64,000 bases of DNA from Oscillospiraceae bacterium. GTDB lineage: Bacteria; Bacillota; Clostridia; Oscillospirales; Ruminococcaceae. Shown here piece after piece: positions 39,740 through 48,636 of this stretch (position 1 is the first letter of the stretch; the number at the start of each line of letters is the position of its first letter). The notes under the pieces are model-generated. The model was not told the origin of the DNA. It saw nothing but the letters and a program-made list of their open reading frames with translations, and did no database searches. The translations under genes were made by a program, and so were the position numbers. The stretch spans positions 124,001 to 188,000 of the forward strand of contig JAQXHC010000041.1 of NCBI GenBank assembly GCA_029007035.1, given 5' to 3'.

Positions 39740-39985
39740 TCAGGAATTGAGATATGAGCGCACAAGAACCTGAAGCAGCTCATCACGGTCGATATGGCGG
39801 ATAAGGCTTCTTGCATTGTTATATGTGGTTATGTAGGTCGGATCTTCCGACAAAATATAACCGACAATCTGATTGATTGGATTATAACCCTTTTGAGTCA
39901 GGGCATCATAGATTATGGTGAGATTTTTTTTCAGCTCAGCCTCTTTGTCCTCGTTGACTGAAAATGTCATGGTTTTATCAAACAT
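39740..39985 (-). CDS. IreB family regulatory phosphoprotein
   Basis: Small cytoplasmic protein, 81 residues (former DUF965). [57 protein letters not shown] and [12 protein letters not shown] in outline match the family throughout. In Enterococcus, IreB is phosphorylated by the IreK kinase and affects cephalosporin tolerance; this role is known for the relative and not shown here. ATG 39985 is chosen because GGAGG lies 8 bases upstream; the frame extends 10 codons further. Confidence 0.93.
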   Translation of the reverse strand: MFDKTMTFSVNEDKEAELKKNLTIIYDALTQKGYNPINQIVGYILSEDPTYITTYNNARSLIRHIDRDELLQVLVRSYLNS

Positions 39986-40034
39986 AGTAACGGCCTCCTG
40001 CTTAGTAAATTGCAACGTATAGCTATATGTTTAT

Positions 40035-40063
40035 ATTATAGCGCAAATCGATTCGTTTTTCAA
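40035..40063 (-). promoter_or_regulatory. Promoter of ireB
   Basis: On the minus strand, TTGAAA at 40063-40058 and TATAAT at 40040-40035, spaced by 17 bases, about 50 bases upstream of the start codon. Confidence 0.85.
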
Positions 40064-40138
40064 GCAAATAAGAAAATTTTCACGATTTGACTGTATTTAA
40101 CGTTTGTTTTTATGAGAAATGCACAATGGAAATATGTA

Positions 40139-40158
40139 GCCCGATAAATGTATCGGGC
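40139..40158 (-). terminator. Short hairpin after the DUF1540 gene
   Basis: Perfect 8-bp stem (40139-40146 with 40151-40158) with a 4-base loop, 10 bases past the DUF1540 stop. No strong T-run follows, so termination is only probable. Confidence 0.5.
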
Positions 40159-40167
40159 AGGAAATTA

Positions 40168-40350
40168 TCAGCCGCAGCAGCCGGTTCTCTTAACGAACGA
40201 GTTGCAGTCGGTGCATTCGGGAACAGTGGGGTTTTCCTCATGAGTTCCAACGTTGATGCAGTTGAGCGAGCAGTAGTTCTCGGTCACCATGTTGTGCTGG
40301 CACTGAGAAACGGTACATTTAATGTGGTCGTTCTTAGTCTTGTTTTCCAT
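40168..40350 (-). CDS. DUF1540 cysteine-rich small protein
   Basis: A 60-residue protein with eight or so cysteines arranged as in DUF1540 (IKCTVSQCQHNM, NYCSLNCINVGTH, CTDCNSF, and a final GCCG). The spacing suggests two small metal-binding knuckles, probably zinc or iron. The family is widespread in Clostridia and of unknown function; relatives are often strongly expressed or spore-associated. It stands alone under its own promoter region (40351-40480), which has no sharp -10 box. Confidence 0.88.
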   Translation of the reverse strand: MENKTKNDHIKCTVSQCQHNMVTENYCSLNCINVGTHEENPTVPECTDCNSFVKRTGCCG

Positions 40351-40556
40351 AATTAAACACTCCTGTTTATTTATTTGGAATCGTCATGCAATTCCGGAAT
40401 GTGAATGAGCTGTGCGGAATTTGGTCCGCACTGCCTTGTAAGTAGTATGTACAATAAACTTCAAAATATGCACATACCCGTAATTTGCAAAATACTCAGC
40501 TTTTAACTTTCTTTATTACAGAATGTATACAAAACGGCAAAATTTTAAAAAAATGA

Positions 40557-40585
40557 TTGACTTTAATGGTTTAATATGATATTAT
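40557..40585 (+). promoter_or_regulatory. Promoter upstream of the repeat-tailed membrane protein
   Basis: TTGACT at 40557-40562 and TATTAT at 40580-40585 with a 17-base spacer. The leader of about 110 bases contains a small AGGCAAT...ATTGCCT hairpin (40604-40628) and the ribosome binding site AGGAGG just before the start. Confidence 0.75.
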
Positions 40586-40700
40586 TATAAAAAAGTGTAT
40601 TAAAGGCAATTATTATGCGGTATTGCCTGAACTCTTTTAAACGCCCCGGTGCGGAGGCACTTTCATATTATTATAAAAAGGATTATAGGAGGAATTTAAT

Positions 40701-42614
40701 ATGAGCGATTATTTGAATAACGACGATATGCAGCCGGAACTTGATTCCGTAAGCGGCGTCGAAAAAGCACCTAAGAAGAAAAAGGGAGTTATTATTGCCG
40801 GTGTAAGTGCCGGTGTGGTTGCTGCCGCAGCAGGCGGAGGAATTATCGCCTATAACTGCTCCGATTTCGTGAAGAACAAGGTCAAGCTTGCCACAAGCGA
40901 ACCGGAGGAGTATTACGCATGGGTTGTGGAAAATACTTCCGACGAGCTGTCAAAGACCGTTTCAGAGACTTATGAAAAGTACCTTTCAAGAATGGATAAG
41001 GGTTCAAAGTCGGTCATTGAGCTTAAATATGAGCCGAGCGATGATGCCAAGAGCGTTCTGACCGATGAATTAGGTGATGATTCAAGCGATGAAACTAAAG
41101 AACTCCTCGACGTTATCGACGGCATTGATTCAATCAGTATCGGCATGGACGCTTCCGTTAAGGACACAAATCAGTCAGCAGCTGCTTATGCTTCCATAAA
41201 CGATGAAAAGCTGATTTCTCTTGAATATGCTGCCAATGTTTCGGATATGGTCTATTTTGCAAGAATTCCCGAACTTTCGGAAAAATGGATCGGCTTTGAT
41301 GCAGGAGACATTCTCAAAGAGGAAATGGATGCCGGAACCAGCAAGATCACGGATATAGTTATGGAATATGCTCAGGATCCAGGAAAACTTCTTTCTTCCG
41401 AAGATCTTGCAACTCTCGTAAAGAGATATGTTGATCCCCTTGCATCGTTTACTGATGAAGTGGGCGTTGAGAAAAAGGACGAGATAGACATCGGCGATAT
41501 TACAGTAGACTGCTCTGTTATTACACTTGAGCTTGATGAAAAGACCTGCTATAAGCTTGGCAGAGATTATCTCAAGACTCTCAAGGGAGACAAAATAATT
41601 GAGAAGATTGTAACCGACAAACTCGGTGATGTAACCGAAATGGATTCCGATGAGTATAAGGAAAATATCCAGGAGCTTATCGACGATTTTGATGACATGA
41701 TTGAGGAAGGCGATTTCAGCAAAGAAACCGTTGAACTTGAAATTTATGTTGATAACAAGGGTAAGATCTGCGGCTTCGGTATGGACGAGGATGAGGGTGA
41801 ATTCTTCTTCGCATACGGCAGAGACGGCAAACAGCTTGCAGTTGAGTGTGTATTCAAGGCTGACGAGGACGAAGGAATGAACTTTGAACTCAATCTTGAA
41901 ACAGACGGCAAGAAGTACAATGGCGAAATGGAAATTTCCATTAAAGATTACGACGATACATATGAAGCTTCCGTTGAGATCAGCGATTATGAGGTCGTAG
42001 ACAAGGAAAAAGGCTATTTCAATGCAGGAATCAAGGTCGTTATTCCGGATGTTGACCCGATCAGTGTTGACTTCAAGTCCGATGGCAAGAAGCAGGATAT
42101 TTTCTATGATATTGAAATTGAAGATACCGACTATGGTACAGTAACTCTCAGCCTTGCTTTTGACGAGAGCGGTTCTGTTGATGTTCCCTCCGCTGACGAT
42201 GCGTTCATGATTACTGAGGATTCCAATTTTGAAGATTATGCAACTCTTGACGACATTGAGAATTTCATTTATGACCTTGCCGTTAAGCTCGGATTCTCAG
42301 ATGAAACATCTGATATGCTTGCAATCTATGTTACCGATGAAATCGAATATGAAATGAACGGTTCAGACGATTATTACGATGACTGGGATTATGACGACTA
42401 TGATTATGACTACGACGACTGGGATTATGACGATTACGATTATGACTATGACTATGACTACGACGACTGGGACTATGACGATTACGATTATGACTACGAC
42501 GACTGGGATTATGACGACTATGATTATGACTACGACGACTGGGACTATGACGACTATGACTACGATGACTGGGACTATAATGACTCCGATTATGAGGACT
42601 ACAATTGGGAATAA
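40701..42614 (+). CDS. Membrane-anchored acidic protein with Asp/Tyr/Trp tandem-repeat tail
   Basis: A 637-residue protein of unknown function. A short cytoplasmic N-terminus ends in KKKKG, followed by one transmembrane helix (about 30-52; GVSAGVVAAAAGGGIIAY). A large extracellular region (about 53-555) of repeating beta-strand pattern with very high Asp/Glu content follows. It may contain two related halves (VEKKDEIDIGDITVDCSVITLELDEKT; then ISDYEVVDKEKGYFN). The last 77 residues are a repeat of DWDYDDYDYDYD type. The many Asp side chains suggest calcium or other cation binding, or adhesion. No enzyme motif is visible. It is expressed alone between two terminators. Confidence 0.75.
   Translation: MSDYLNNDDMQPELDSVSGVEKAPKKKKGVIIAGVSAGVVAAAAGGGIIAYNCSDFVKNKVKLATSEPEEYYAWVVENTSDELSKTVSETYEKYLSRMDKGSKSVIELKYEPSDDAKSVLTDELGDDSSDETKELLDVIDGIDSISIGMDASVKDTNQSAAAYASINDEKLISLEYAANVSDMVYFARIPELSEKWIGFDAGDILKEEMDAGTSKITDIVMEYAQDPGKLLSSEDLATLVKRYVDPLASFTDEVGVEKKDEIDIGDITVDCSVITLELDEKTCYKLGRDYLKTLKGDKIIEKIVTDKLGDVTEMDSDEYKENIQELIDDFDDMIEEGDFSKETVELEIYVDNKGKICGFGMDEDEGEFFFAYGRDGKQLAVECVFKADEDEGMNFELNLETDGKKYNGEMEISIKDYDDTYEASVEISDYEVVDKEKGYFNAGIKVVIPDVDPISVDFKSDGKKQDIFYDIEIEDTDYGTVTLSLAFDESGSVDVPSADDAFMITEDSNFEDYATLDDIENFIYDLAVKLGFSDETSDMLAIYVTDEIEYEMNGSDDYYDDWDYDDYDYDYDDWDYDDYDYDYDYDYDDWDYDDYDYDYDDWDYDDYDYDYDDWDYDDYDYDDWDYNDSDYEDYNWE
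42381..42566 (+). repeat. In-frame tandem repeat encoding DWDYDDYDYDYD units
   Basis: Five consecutive units of 36, 48, 36, 36 and 30 bases encode repeats of 12, 16, 12, 12 and 10 residues, each opening with Asp-Trp-Asp-Tyr. A degenerate sixth unit continues to the stop. All length changes are multiples of 3, so the frame is kept. Copy number should be prone to slippage. Confidence 0.93.
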
Positions 42615-42632
42615 TCATTCCGTAACAGTTTC

Positions 42633-42670
42633 AAAAAAAATGACTTCGCCGATGTGCGAAGTCATTTTTT
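42633..42670. terminator. Bidirectional terminator
   Basis: 15-bp stem (42635-42649 with 42656-42670) with A-run on the left and T-run on the right, between the repeat-tailed gene and the convergent DUF308 gene. Confidence 0.9.
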
Positions 42671-42687
42671 ATCTCTAAACAGGTTAC

Positions 42688-43239
42688 TCAGTCATCAACA
42701 TGGTAGTCGTTAACATCAATAACCGAATCTGTTTCGCTGTGCTTTTTCGCAGTGGGAATAAAGCCGGGAATCAGACGGATTATTCCGCAGAAAATCAGAA
42801 TTCCTGCGATAATACGTTTAACAAGGTCGTTGAATTCGCTGTGGTTGACAATCAGAATAATACTGAGAACCGCGAGCAGAATTCCGATAATGAGCTGTGC
42901 CACTGCTCTGCCTGAACCGAGCTTTTCGGTAATTGCAGAAACAATAAGCCGCGAGCCGTTTACAAAGAGTATCAGTGCAAGGACAAGAGGAATTCCGAAT
43001 CCGATAATCCTTGGTATGAGGATTATTAGTATTCCGATGATTATGCCTGAAATTCCTCTTCCTGTTTCAATTGGATTCCCGGCAGCGACAATAAGCATGA
43101 ACAGGCTGAACAGAATTACTGCCACGCCTGCTGCAGTAATAAGAAATGAGAGGATTCCGGGAAGTATCATTACTGCAATTCCTGCGATAATAAGCAGAAT
43201 TGATGTAAAGATGTTTTCGTTTATCTTGATATTTTTCAT
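42688..43239 (-). CDS. DUF308 (HdeD-like) membrane protein
   Basis: A 183-residue membrane protein with six short helices in three hairpin pairs, as in HdeD/DUF308 proteins (SILLIIAGIAVMILPGILSFLITAAGVAVILFSLFMLIV in outline; GISGIIIGILIILIPRIIGFGIPLVLALILFVNGSRLI). The tail is soluble and acidic. Bacterial relatives are linked to acid stress or are uncharacterised. It is the last gene before a bidirectional terminator, 31 bases downstream of the transglutaminase gene. Confidence 0.82.
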   Translation of the reverse strand: MKNIKINENIFTSILLIIAGIAVMILPGILSFLITAAGVAVILFSLFMLIVAAGNPIETGRGISGIIIGILIILIPRIIGFGIPLVLALILFVNGSRLIVSAITEKLGSGRAVAQLIIGILLAVLSIILIVNHSEFNDLVKRIIAGILIFCGIIRLIPGFIPTAKKHSETDSVIDVNDYHVDD

Positions 43240-43270
43240 TTTGACTCCTTTATGCTGATTTTTGAAACAA

Positions 43271-45982
43271 TTAAATAATCACGATAATGTATTTCAGATA
43301 GATTTTTTTGAATGGATTTGCTTTTTCATAGATTTTATTGCTGAGATTCCGGACAAAGCTGTATGAGCAGTTAAGCTGCTCTTTTGACGGAACAGCATTT
43401 CCGAAGCCAACTGAAAGGGCGGTCTCAACAAACAACGTAAATTCTCCGCTCCGAGCATATTCGGGAACGAGTATCTTTTCCGCCGCTGCGGCAAAGTCCA
43501 TATAGGATAATCTGCCCTTGACGATGCCGAGGATTTTCAGCAGCTTTTCCGAGAATTCATACATTTCGATTATACGTTTATGTGTTTTGCCTTTTCGGAG
43601 CAGCTTGTCTCTGTGCCGCAGAATAAGAACCCGTCTCAGCAGAATTGCTCCGATTACCAGGACAATGCACACTGCAGCAATCAAGGCATTGGCAGCAGGC
43701 TTTGGAATTATACCTTTATGGTCGACATCGGAAGCATCGCCTTTGCTTCCGTGAGCGCCGGACGGGGAGGTGGTTGATGCTGAGGTAACGGTACGGTTAT
43801 CGGTAGTTGCACGGGTCGAGCGTGTGCGGTGTGTGTCGGTGGAATTATCTGTTGAAACCGACGAAACGGCAGTTGTCTCGGTTTGAGGCGATGAAGTGCT
43901 TTCGGGGGAAGTACTTGTCCCTGTATTGATCGACGAGTCTGAGTAACCTGCGGTGAATTCGAACGGAATCCAGCCGTAGCCGTCGAGGTAAACCTCTGCC
44001 CATGCGTGACTACGTGAATCAGCGACTTTAATGGTATAGCTGCCGTCAGAATTTTTAGATGAGGTGTTGAAATCGTCTCCGACGACGATATATCCTGTGG
44101 CATAGCGTGCGGGAATACCTGCCATTCGTGCAAGAATCACGCCTGCGGTAGCGTAATGGGTACAGTATCCTTTATGATTTTCGAGGAGAAAATAGTTAAC
44201 GAAATCACGGTTGGAGGGAGTTTTTCCCGGACTGAGAGAATACTGCGTCATTGAATTTATCCGTTCCTTTAAAGCGTAAAGAACTTCCAGCCGAGCCGAC
44301 GCTGTATCGGCACTTTCGGCGACTCCGAGAATATCACCGTATATGTCTTTTACTTCGTTAAGCTCTTTGGTATCGGGAACACGCAGATAATTTTCGTAAA
44401 CAAAGCTGCGGTAATCCTCTTCAATCATTATTGCAAGTGCAGCAGCTCCGCTGTTATATATGTTGTCGGGAGTAACGGCTGAGTTATCAAAAAAGGTATC
44501 GACGGAAAAGTAAGTGTCATAATCGTAGCGGTCGTTATTCTCGCAGTATTTTTCGGTATCGGCTCGGCGGTCACTGTCGGTGATTCTGGAGGAATCAAGG
44601 AGCATCCGGTTCTCTTCGTCCAGAATTGCCGCGGCAGCTTCAGCTGATACTTCCGCAAATTTATATGAATATGACGATTCGCCGCTTTTTTTCGAGCTTA
44701 CGGTATTATCAAGACTGTAGCTCATACCGCCGAAATCGGAGGTGCCGTAAGGAGTGTAGCAGCGATTCTTTTTGTGCTTGTTCTCGATCCAGACAGTGAT
44801 ATATCCGCTGAAATCGTCGGTTGTCTGGGAAAAAGTGCCGGGGAAGTCCTGAGGATAGATTTTGTAATCCTTAAAGCTGCTGAACAGCGCGTCTGCTTTG
44901 TCATAGCTTTCTGCACTCAGTGAGAACCACTCGTTGTTATTATACAGACCGCCCGAGTAATTTTTCAGATAAACCGCACCGCTGCATTTTTTATCAAATG
45001 TAACAGAGAGGTCGGTTGTGTTGCGATAGCTAAGCCTGTCCATATCTCCAAGCTTATGGGATTCATAATCGAATGTGAATCCGAAAGCTTCGGTAATTGC
45101 GGAAATACTTGAAGCGAGGTCATCCATTGTAAAGGAATTGACAGCGTTTTTAATATTTGTTCTTTTCTGATTCAGGTCGTCGCTGCGTTTGTAGCCTGTG
45201 GCTTTCATTATTCCAAGCGCGAACGACGTGACGATCAGAACTGAGAAAATAACAATTATCGCGCATTTTTCAGTAACCTTCAGTCTCATATGCCGCTTCG
45301 GGAAAAAGAGATTGTATTTCCTTACGAATCCTCCGTCACCGCCGTAATATTCACCCATATCAATGCTGCACATAGCGAGTACGGCGAACCAGAATGCGAC
45401 AGTAAGAATACCCCAGAAAATCGGGATATGGATACCGTTGTAAAGTCCGATCTCGATTATCGGGAACGTAACGGCAAAAATGGGAATAGGGTTAGGACGG
45501 GCAATCGTAAATGTGTAAATTACCAATGCGAGAAGCCAGATGCAGAATATGAAAAGAATCGTTGTGCATTGCCGTTCGTGCGCTGTTTCGAGAAATTTAT
45601 AATACTTTATTTCGGTATGGTTTGCATCGGAATATATAACGTTATAGACATATTTGAAGCCTTTTATGATCTGGTCGGAATATCGGTAAACTGCAACGGC
45701 AAAAACGATAAAGGTAGTTCCCACGAGGGCAAAGGTGCGCTTGCCTATAAGGGCGAATACAGAATAGATTATTGAAAAAATGATTGCTGCTGCCAGGACA
45801 TAGGATTCCTCAAATCGAAATCGGAACATCTCGAGAAATGCCATGATAACTGTTGTAAAGCCTGTGGCGGCAATTAGTACAGATTCGGCGAGGCGGAAAT
45901 CGTGTTTTTTCTTTTTAACGGACATCGTTATGCTGTCACAGACGACGATTCCGCTGTAATTGTTGTTATCCTTTTTCTTCAT
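43271..45982 (-). CDS. TgpA-type membrane transglutaminase-like protein
   Basis: A 903-residue membrane protein. About six N-terminal helices (40-270) are followed by a large extracellular region. The transglutaminase/protease-like core (about 590-670) has the Cys-His-Asp triad in HKGYCTHYATAGVILARMAGIPARY and VADSRSHAWAEVYLDGYGWIPFE. A Ser/Thr-rich linker, one more helix (about 775-795) and a cytoplasmic DUF4129-like tail complete it. With the adjacent DUF58 and MoxR genes it forms the common MoxR-DUF58-TgpA cluster; such clusters are thought to help mature or assemble envelope proteins. Confidence 0.9.
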   Translation of the reverse strand: MKKKDNNNYSGIVVCDSITMSVKKKKHDFRLAESVLIAATGFTTVIMAFLEMFRFRFEESYVLAAAIIFSIIYSVFALIGKRTFALVGTTFIVFAVAVYRYSDQIIKGFKYVYNVIYSDANHTEIKYYKFLETAHERQCTTILFIFCIWLLALVIYTFTIARPNPIPIFAVTFPIIEIGLYNGIHIPIFWGILTVAFWFAVLAMCSIDMGEYYGGDGGFVRKYNLFFPKRHMRLKVTEKCAIIVIFSVLIVTSFALGIMKATGYKRSDDLNQKRTNIKNAVNSFTMDDLASSISAITEAFGFTFDYESHKLGDMDRLSYRNTTDLSVTFDKKCSGAVYLKNYSGGLYNNNEWFSLSAESYDKADALFSSFKDYKIYPQDFPGTFSQTTDDFSGYITVWIENKHKKNRCYTPYGTSDFGGMSYSLDNTVSSKKSGESSYSYKFAEVSAEAAAAILDEENRMLLDSSRITDSDRRADTEKYCENNDRYDYDTYFSVDTFFDNSAVTPDNIYNSGAAALAIMIEEDYRSFVYENYLRVPDTKELNEVKDIYGDILGVAESADTASARLEVLYALKERINSMTQYSLSPGKTPSNRDFVNYFLLENHKGYCTHYATAGVILARMAGIPARYATGYIVVGDDFNTSSKNSDGSYTIKVADSRSHAWAEVYLDGYGWIPFEFTAGYSDSSINTGTSTSPESTSSPQTETTAVSSVSTDNSTDTHRTRSTRATTDNRTVTSASTTSPSGAHGSKGDASDVDHKGIIPKPAANALIAAVCIVLVIGAILLRRVLILRHRDKLLRKGKTHKRIIEMYEFSEKLLKILGIVKGRLSYMDFAAAAEKILVPEYARSGEFTLFVETALSVGFGNAVPSKEQLNCSYSFVRNLSNKIYEKANPFKKIYLKYIIVII

Positions 45983-45992
45983 AGTTATATCC

Positions 45993-47180
45993 TTATAGCT
46001 CGATTGCCCTTATCGACGCCGAAATTCTTCCCACTGCAACGGGAATCACGTTCACTGACGACTGGTCTTTATTGATAAATGAATCATAATCATTTACAGC
46101 AACGGCTATGTTTTTTATATCTGCATCAATATTGTCGCCCACTGCCGAAAACAGAGCGTCACTTACAGTAGATGTGATAAAGGTAAATGAGGTCAGCGGG
46201 CGTTCCTGCGGTTCGTCAAGATAAATACTCGGTTCGTCGGCGTAAAGCGATTCATCAAGTGATAAAATCAGCTCGCATATTGCGGCGGAAAGGGCATCGG
46301 GACCGTCTATTTCGCGTGCTGCAAATTTTTTTTCGGTATTGCTGTAATAAACGATTGAATGGATCCGCTCATTCTCAATAAACAGGCGCGAAACAGATAC
46401 GCATAGCTCAATCATCGTGTCATACAGAGTGAGACTCAGTTCCGATTTTTCGTGACAGCACAGGTCAAGAAAAATCACCGCAGGTGAGTCCACGGGACAG
46501 CTGTATTCCTTGACTATAAAATCATCTTTTTTTGAGCTAAGTTTCCAGTGGATTCGGTTGAGTCTGTCTCCAGGATTGTATTCCCGCAGATCGAAAACCT
46601 CTGACGGGTCATCACCGCTGTGATGCTCGGAGAAAACGAGCCCCTCTGATTCTATACAGTCGGTATTGGTGACGATACCGTCAATATTCTGTCCCTCAGG
46701 AACAACAACTATATTTTCGGTTATATTTTTTCCGATTCTCATGCGGAAAATTCTTAGCGGGTCGTAAATGCTGATATATGCACAGCGGATTTTAAGCCTG
46801 CCGCAGAATCCGGAGCTTAGCCGAAATGTGACCCGCTGCACGTTTTTTGACTGAATGGGGAAGTGAAGCTCAATATTGTTGGTACAGCCGTTAAAAATGT
46901 TGCTGTATTCGATAATAGCCTCCGCCTTACCAACAGGGAAAAAACTCCTGTTCTCCACACAAAGCTGTATGTTGAATTCCTCGTTTTTGGCGACACATTG
47001 GCTTTTTACGGCAAATTTAACACTGCTTCTGAGTTTGACTGAAAGAAGACTGAAAAACATAATTACCGGCAGGGAGATCATGACAATGAGCAGGATAAGC
47101 GAAAAATCCCATATATACAGAATGTAAAACACAGCTGATATGATTATCAGCACGAGGAAGATTAATTTCATCAGAATCAT
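45993..47180 (-). CDS. DUF58 domain membrane protein
   Basis: A 395-residue protein with two N-terminal helices (about 4-22 and 26-46) and then a soluble part with the DUF58 signature: EGLVFSEHHSGDDPSEVFDLREYNPGDRLNRIHWKLSSKKDDFIVKEY in outline, followed by a vWA-like fold (PAVIFLDLCCHEKSELSLTLYDTMIE). It is the partner of MoxR ATPases and is encoded between moxR and the transglutaminase gene with gaps of 7 and 10 bases. The role of this cluster in Firmicutes is not settled. Confidence 0.92.
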   Translation of the reverse strand: MILMKLIFLVLIIISAVFYILYIWDFSLILLIVMISLPVIMFFSLLSVKLRSSVKFAVKSQCVAKNEEFNIQLCVENRSFFPVGKAEAIIEYSNIFNGCTNNIELHFPIQSKNVQRVTFRLSSGFCGRLKIRCAYISIYDPLRIFRMRIGKNITENIVVVPEGQNIDGIVTNTDCIESEGLVFSEHHSGDDPSEVFDLREYNPGDRLNRIHWKLSSKKDDFIVKEYSCPVDSPAVIFLDLCCHEKSELSLTLYDTMIELCVSVSRLFIENERIHSIVYYSNTEKKFAAREIDGPDALSAAICELILSLDESLYADEPSIYLDEPQERPLTSFTFITSTVSDALFSAVGDNIDADIKNIAVAVNDYDSFINKDQSSVNVIPVAVGRISASIRAIEL

Positions 47181-47187
47181 AGCATGA

Positions 47188-48147
47188 TTACCTTCTGCCG
47201 GCGGAAATTTTAGGTGCAGGCACTGTTTTGATTATTTCGTCAATTATTTCGGATGCGGATTTCTCTGAAAGCCGAGCCTTGGAGCTGAGGATTACACGAT
47301 GCTCGAAAACATCGCGGCATATATAGGTGATATCGTCGGGAATGACGTAATCACGTCCCATAGCCATTGCAATACCCTTTGAAATATTCATGAGAGCCAG
47401 CGTGCCGCGGGGACTTACGCCGAGACGCAGCATGGGATTATTTCTCGTTGCGGCGGCGAGAGCGACGATATATTCGCTGATTTTGTCGTCAACATAAACA
47501 TTTGAAACAGCTTCCTGAATTTCGAGGATAATATCGGCGTCGGCGGCTTTTTTGACACTGTCAAGGGGATTTGCGGTGTGGCGTGCTTTCAGTATTGATA
47601 TTTCGTCAGCGGCGGATGGATATCCTATGCTAAGCTTGAGCATGAAACGGTCAAGCTGTGAATCAGGAAGATTATGAGTTCCTGCCGAGCCGATTGGATT
47701 CTGAGTTGCAATAACTGTGTATGGCGAAGGGAGTTTATATGTCACGCCATCGACAGTTATGCGCTTTTCTTCCATAAGCTCAAGGAGTGCGGACTGGGTT
47801 TTGCTTGATGTACGGTTGATTTCATCGGCAAGGAAGAGATTGCAGAATGCCACGCCGGGTCGGAATTCAAAAGTTCCTTTCTGCTTGTTGTATATGTTGA
47901 AGCCTGTAACGTCGGCGGGGAGCACGTCGGGAGTAAACTGCATACGGTTGTGTTCAAGGGAAAGAGCTTTTGAAAAAGCGAGAGCAAGGGTAGTTTTGCC
48001 GACTCCCGGAATGTCCTCAATGAGAATATGACCCTTGCACAGTATTGCAAGCAGTACTTTAATTACAACGGTATCCTTTCCTACAACGGCTTTTCGTACT
48101 TCGTTAATAATTTTGTTTATATAATTCTGATAATAAGCAGTATTCAT
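47188..48147 (-). CDS. MoxR family AAA ATPase
   Basis: A 319-residue chaperone-like AAA+ ATPase. Walker A is EDIPGVGKTTLA, Walker B is LFLADEINRTSSKTQSALLE, sensor 1 is VIATQNPIGSAGTHNLPDSQLDRFMLKL, and the MoxR lid contains LRLGVSPRGTLALMNISKG. ATG 48147 is chosen because AAGGAG lies just upstream; the frame extends 20 codons further. It is first in the MoxR-DUF58-TgpA operon, presumably remodelling the complex from the cytoplasmic side. Confidence 0.94.
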   Translation of the reverse strand: MNTAYYQNYINKIINEVRKAVVGKDTVVIKVLLAILCKGHILIEDIPGVGKTTLALAFSKALSLEHNRMQFTPDVLPADVTGFNIYNKQKGTFEFRPGVAFCNLFLADEINRTSSKTQSALLELMEEKRITVDGVTYKLPSPYTVIATQNPIGSAGTHNLPDSQLDRFMLKLSIGYPSAADEISILKARHTANPLDSVKKAADADIILEIQEAVSNVYVDDKISEYIVALAAATRNNPMLRLGVSPRGTLALMNISKGIAMAMGRDYVIPDDITYICRDVFEHRVILSSKARLSEKSASEIIDEIIKTVPAPKISAGRR

Positions 48148-48178
48148 TTCAGTCTCCTTAGTTATATAATATGATTGT

Positions 48179-48207
48179 ATTATATCATATTTTTTTACAT
48201 TTTGCAA
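48179..48207 (-). promoter_or_regulatory. Promoter of the MoxR operon
   Basis: On the minus strand, TTGCAA at 48207-48202 and TATAAT at 48184-48179, spaced by 17 bases, about 30 bases upstream of the start codon. Confidence 0.82.
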
Positions 48208-48351
48208 TAGAATAACTATAATTTGCCGGATTGTAATTTCTTTCGGTATAACGAAAAAGAATCCTCAGGATTTTTTCAAGGTATTTACTGTCATTTTTCT
48301 GTTCAGCTGTAGAAATAAGATCATATCATTGGGGGCTTTCATTTTTTTCTA

Positions 48352-48380
48352 TTGAATTTTGCTTTTTTTTATGTTATAAT
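48352..48380 (+). promoter_or_regulatory. Promoter of the GH13 gene
   Basis: TTGAAT at 48352-48357 and TATAAT at 48375-48380, 17-base spacer. It leaves a leader of about 250 bases (48388-48636) in which I see no gene, no clear terminator and no recognised riboswitch. Confidence 0.75.
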
Positions 48381-48636
48381 AACATGACATATGCAGACTT
48401 GCGGTCGAAAAAGAATCTTTCGGACGGACATCCGTATACTGTCACATATAATAATTTATATACATAATTATCTGTCGTCTGTCTCAGCAGCAATGACGAA
48501 TCGACCTTTTTTTCGGCAATATATCAACAAACGCTGTCGGGTAAATAACTGAAATGTACCCGTGCCCTGTGAATATGGAAGTACCATTCCTGCCGGAGAG
48601 AAAAATTATATTTATACGATTGGAGCAATCAATGAA

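Noticed and set aside
42381-42566. Possible CRISPR array because of regular repeats
   Set aside because: Repeats are contiguous and in frame within a coding region, with no unique spacers and no cas genes nearby.
42331-42678. Other-frame open frames rich in His/Arg/Ser or Thr/Met over the tandem repeat
   Set aside because: These are artefacts of the low-complexity DNA; the Asp/Tyr/Trp frame continues a long protein with normal composition.
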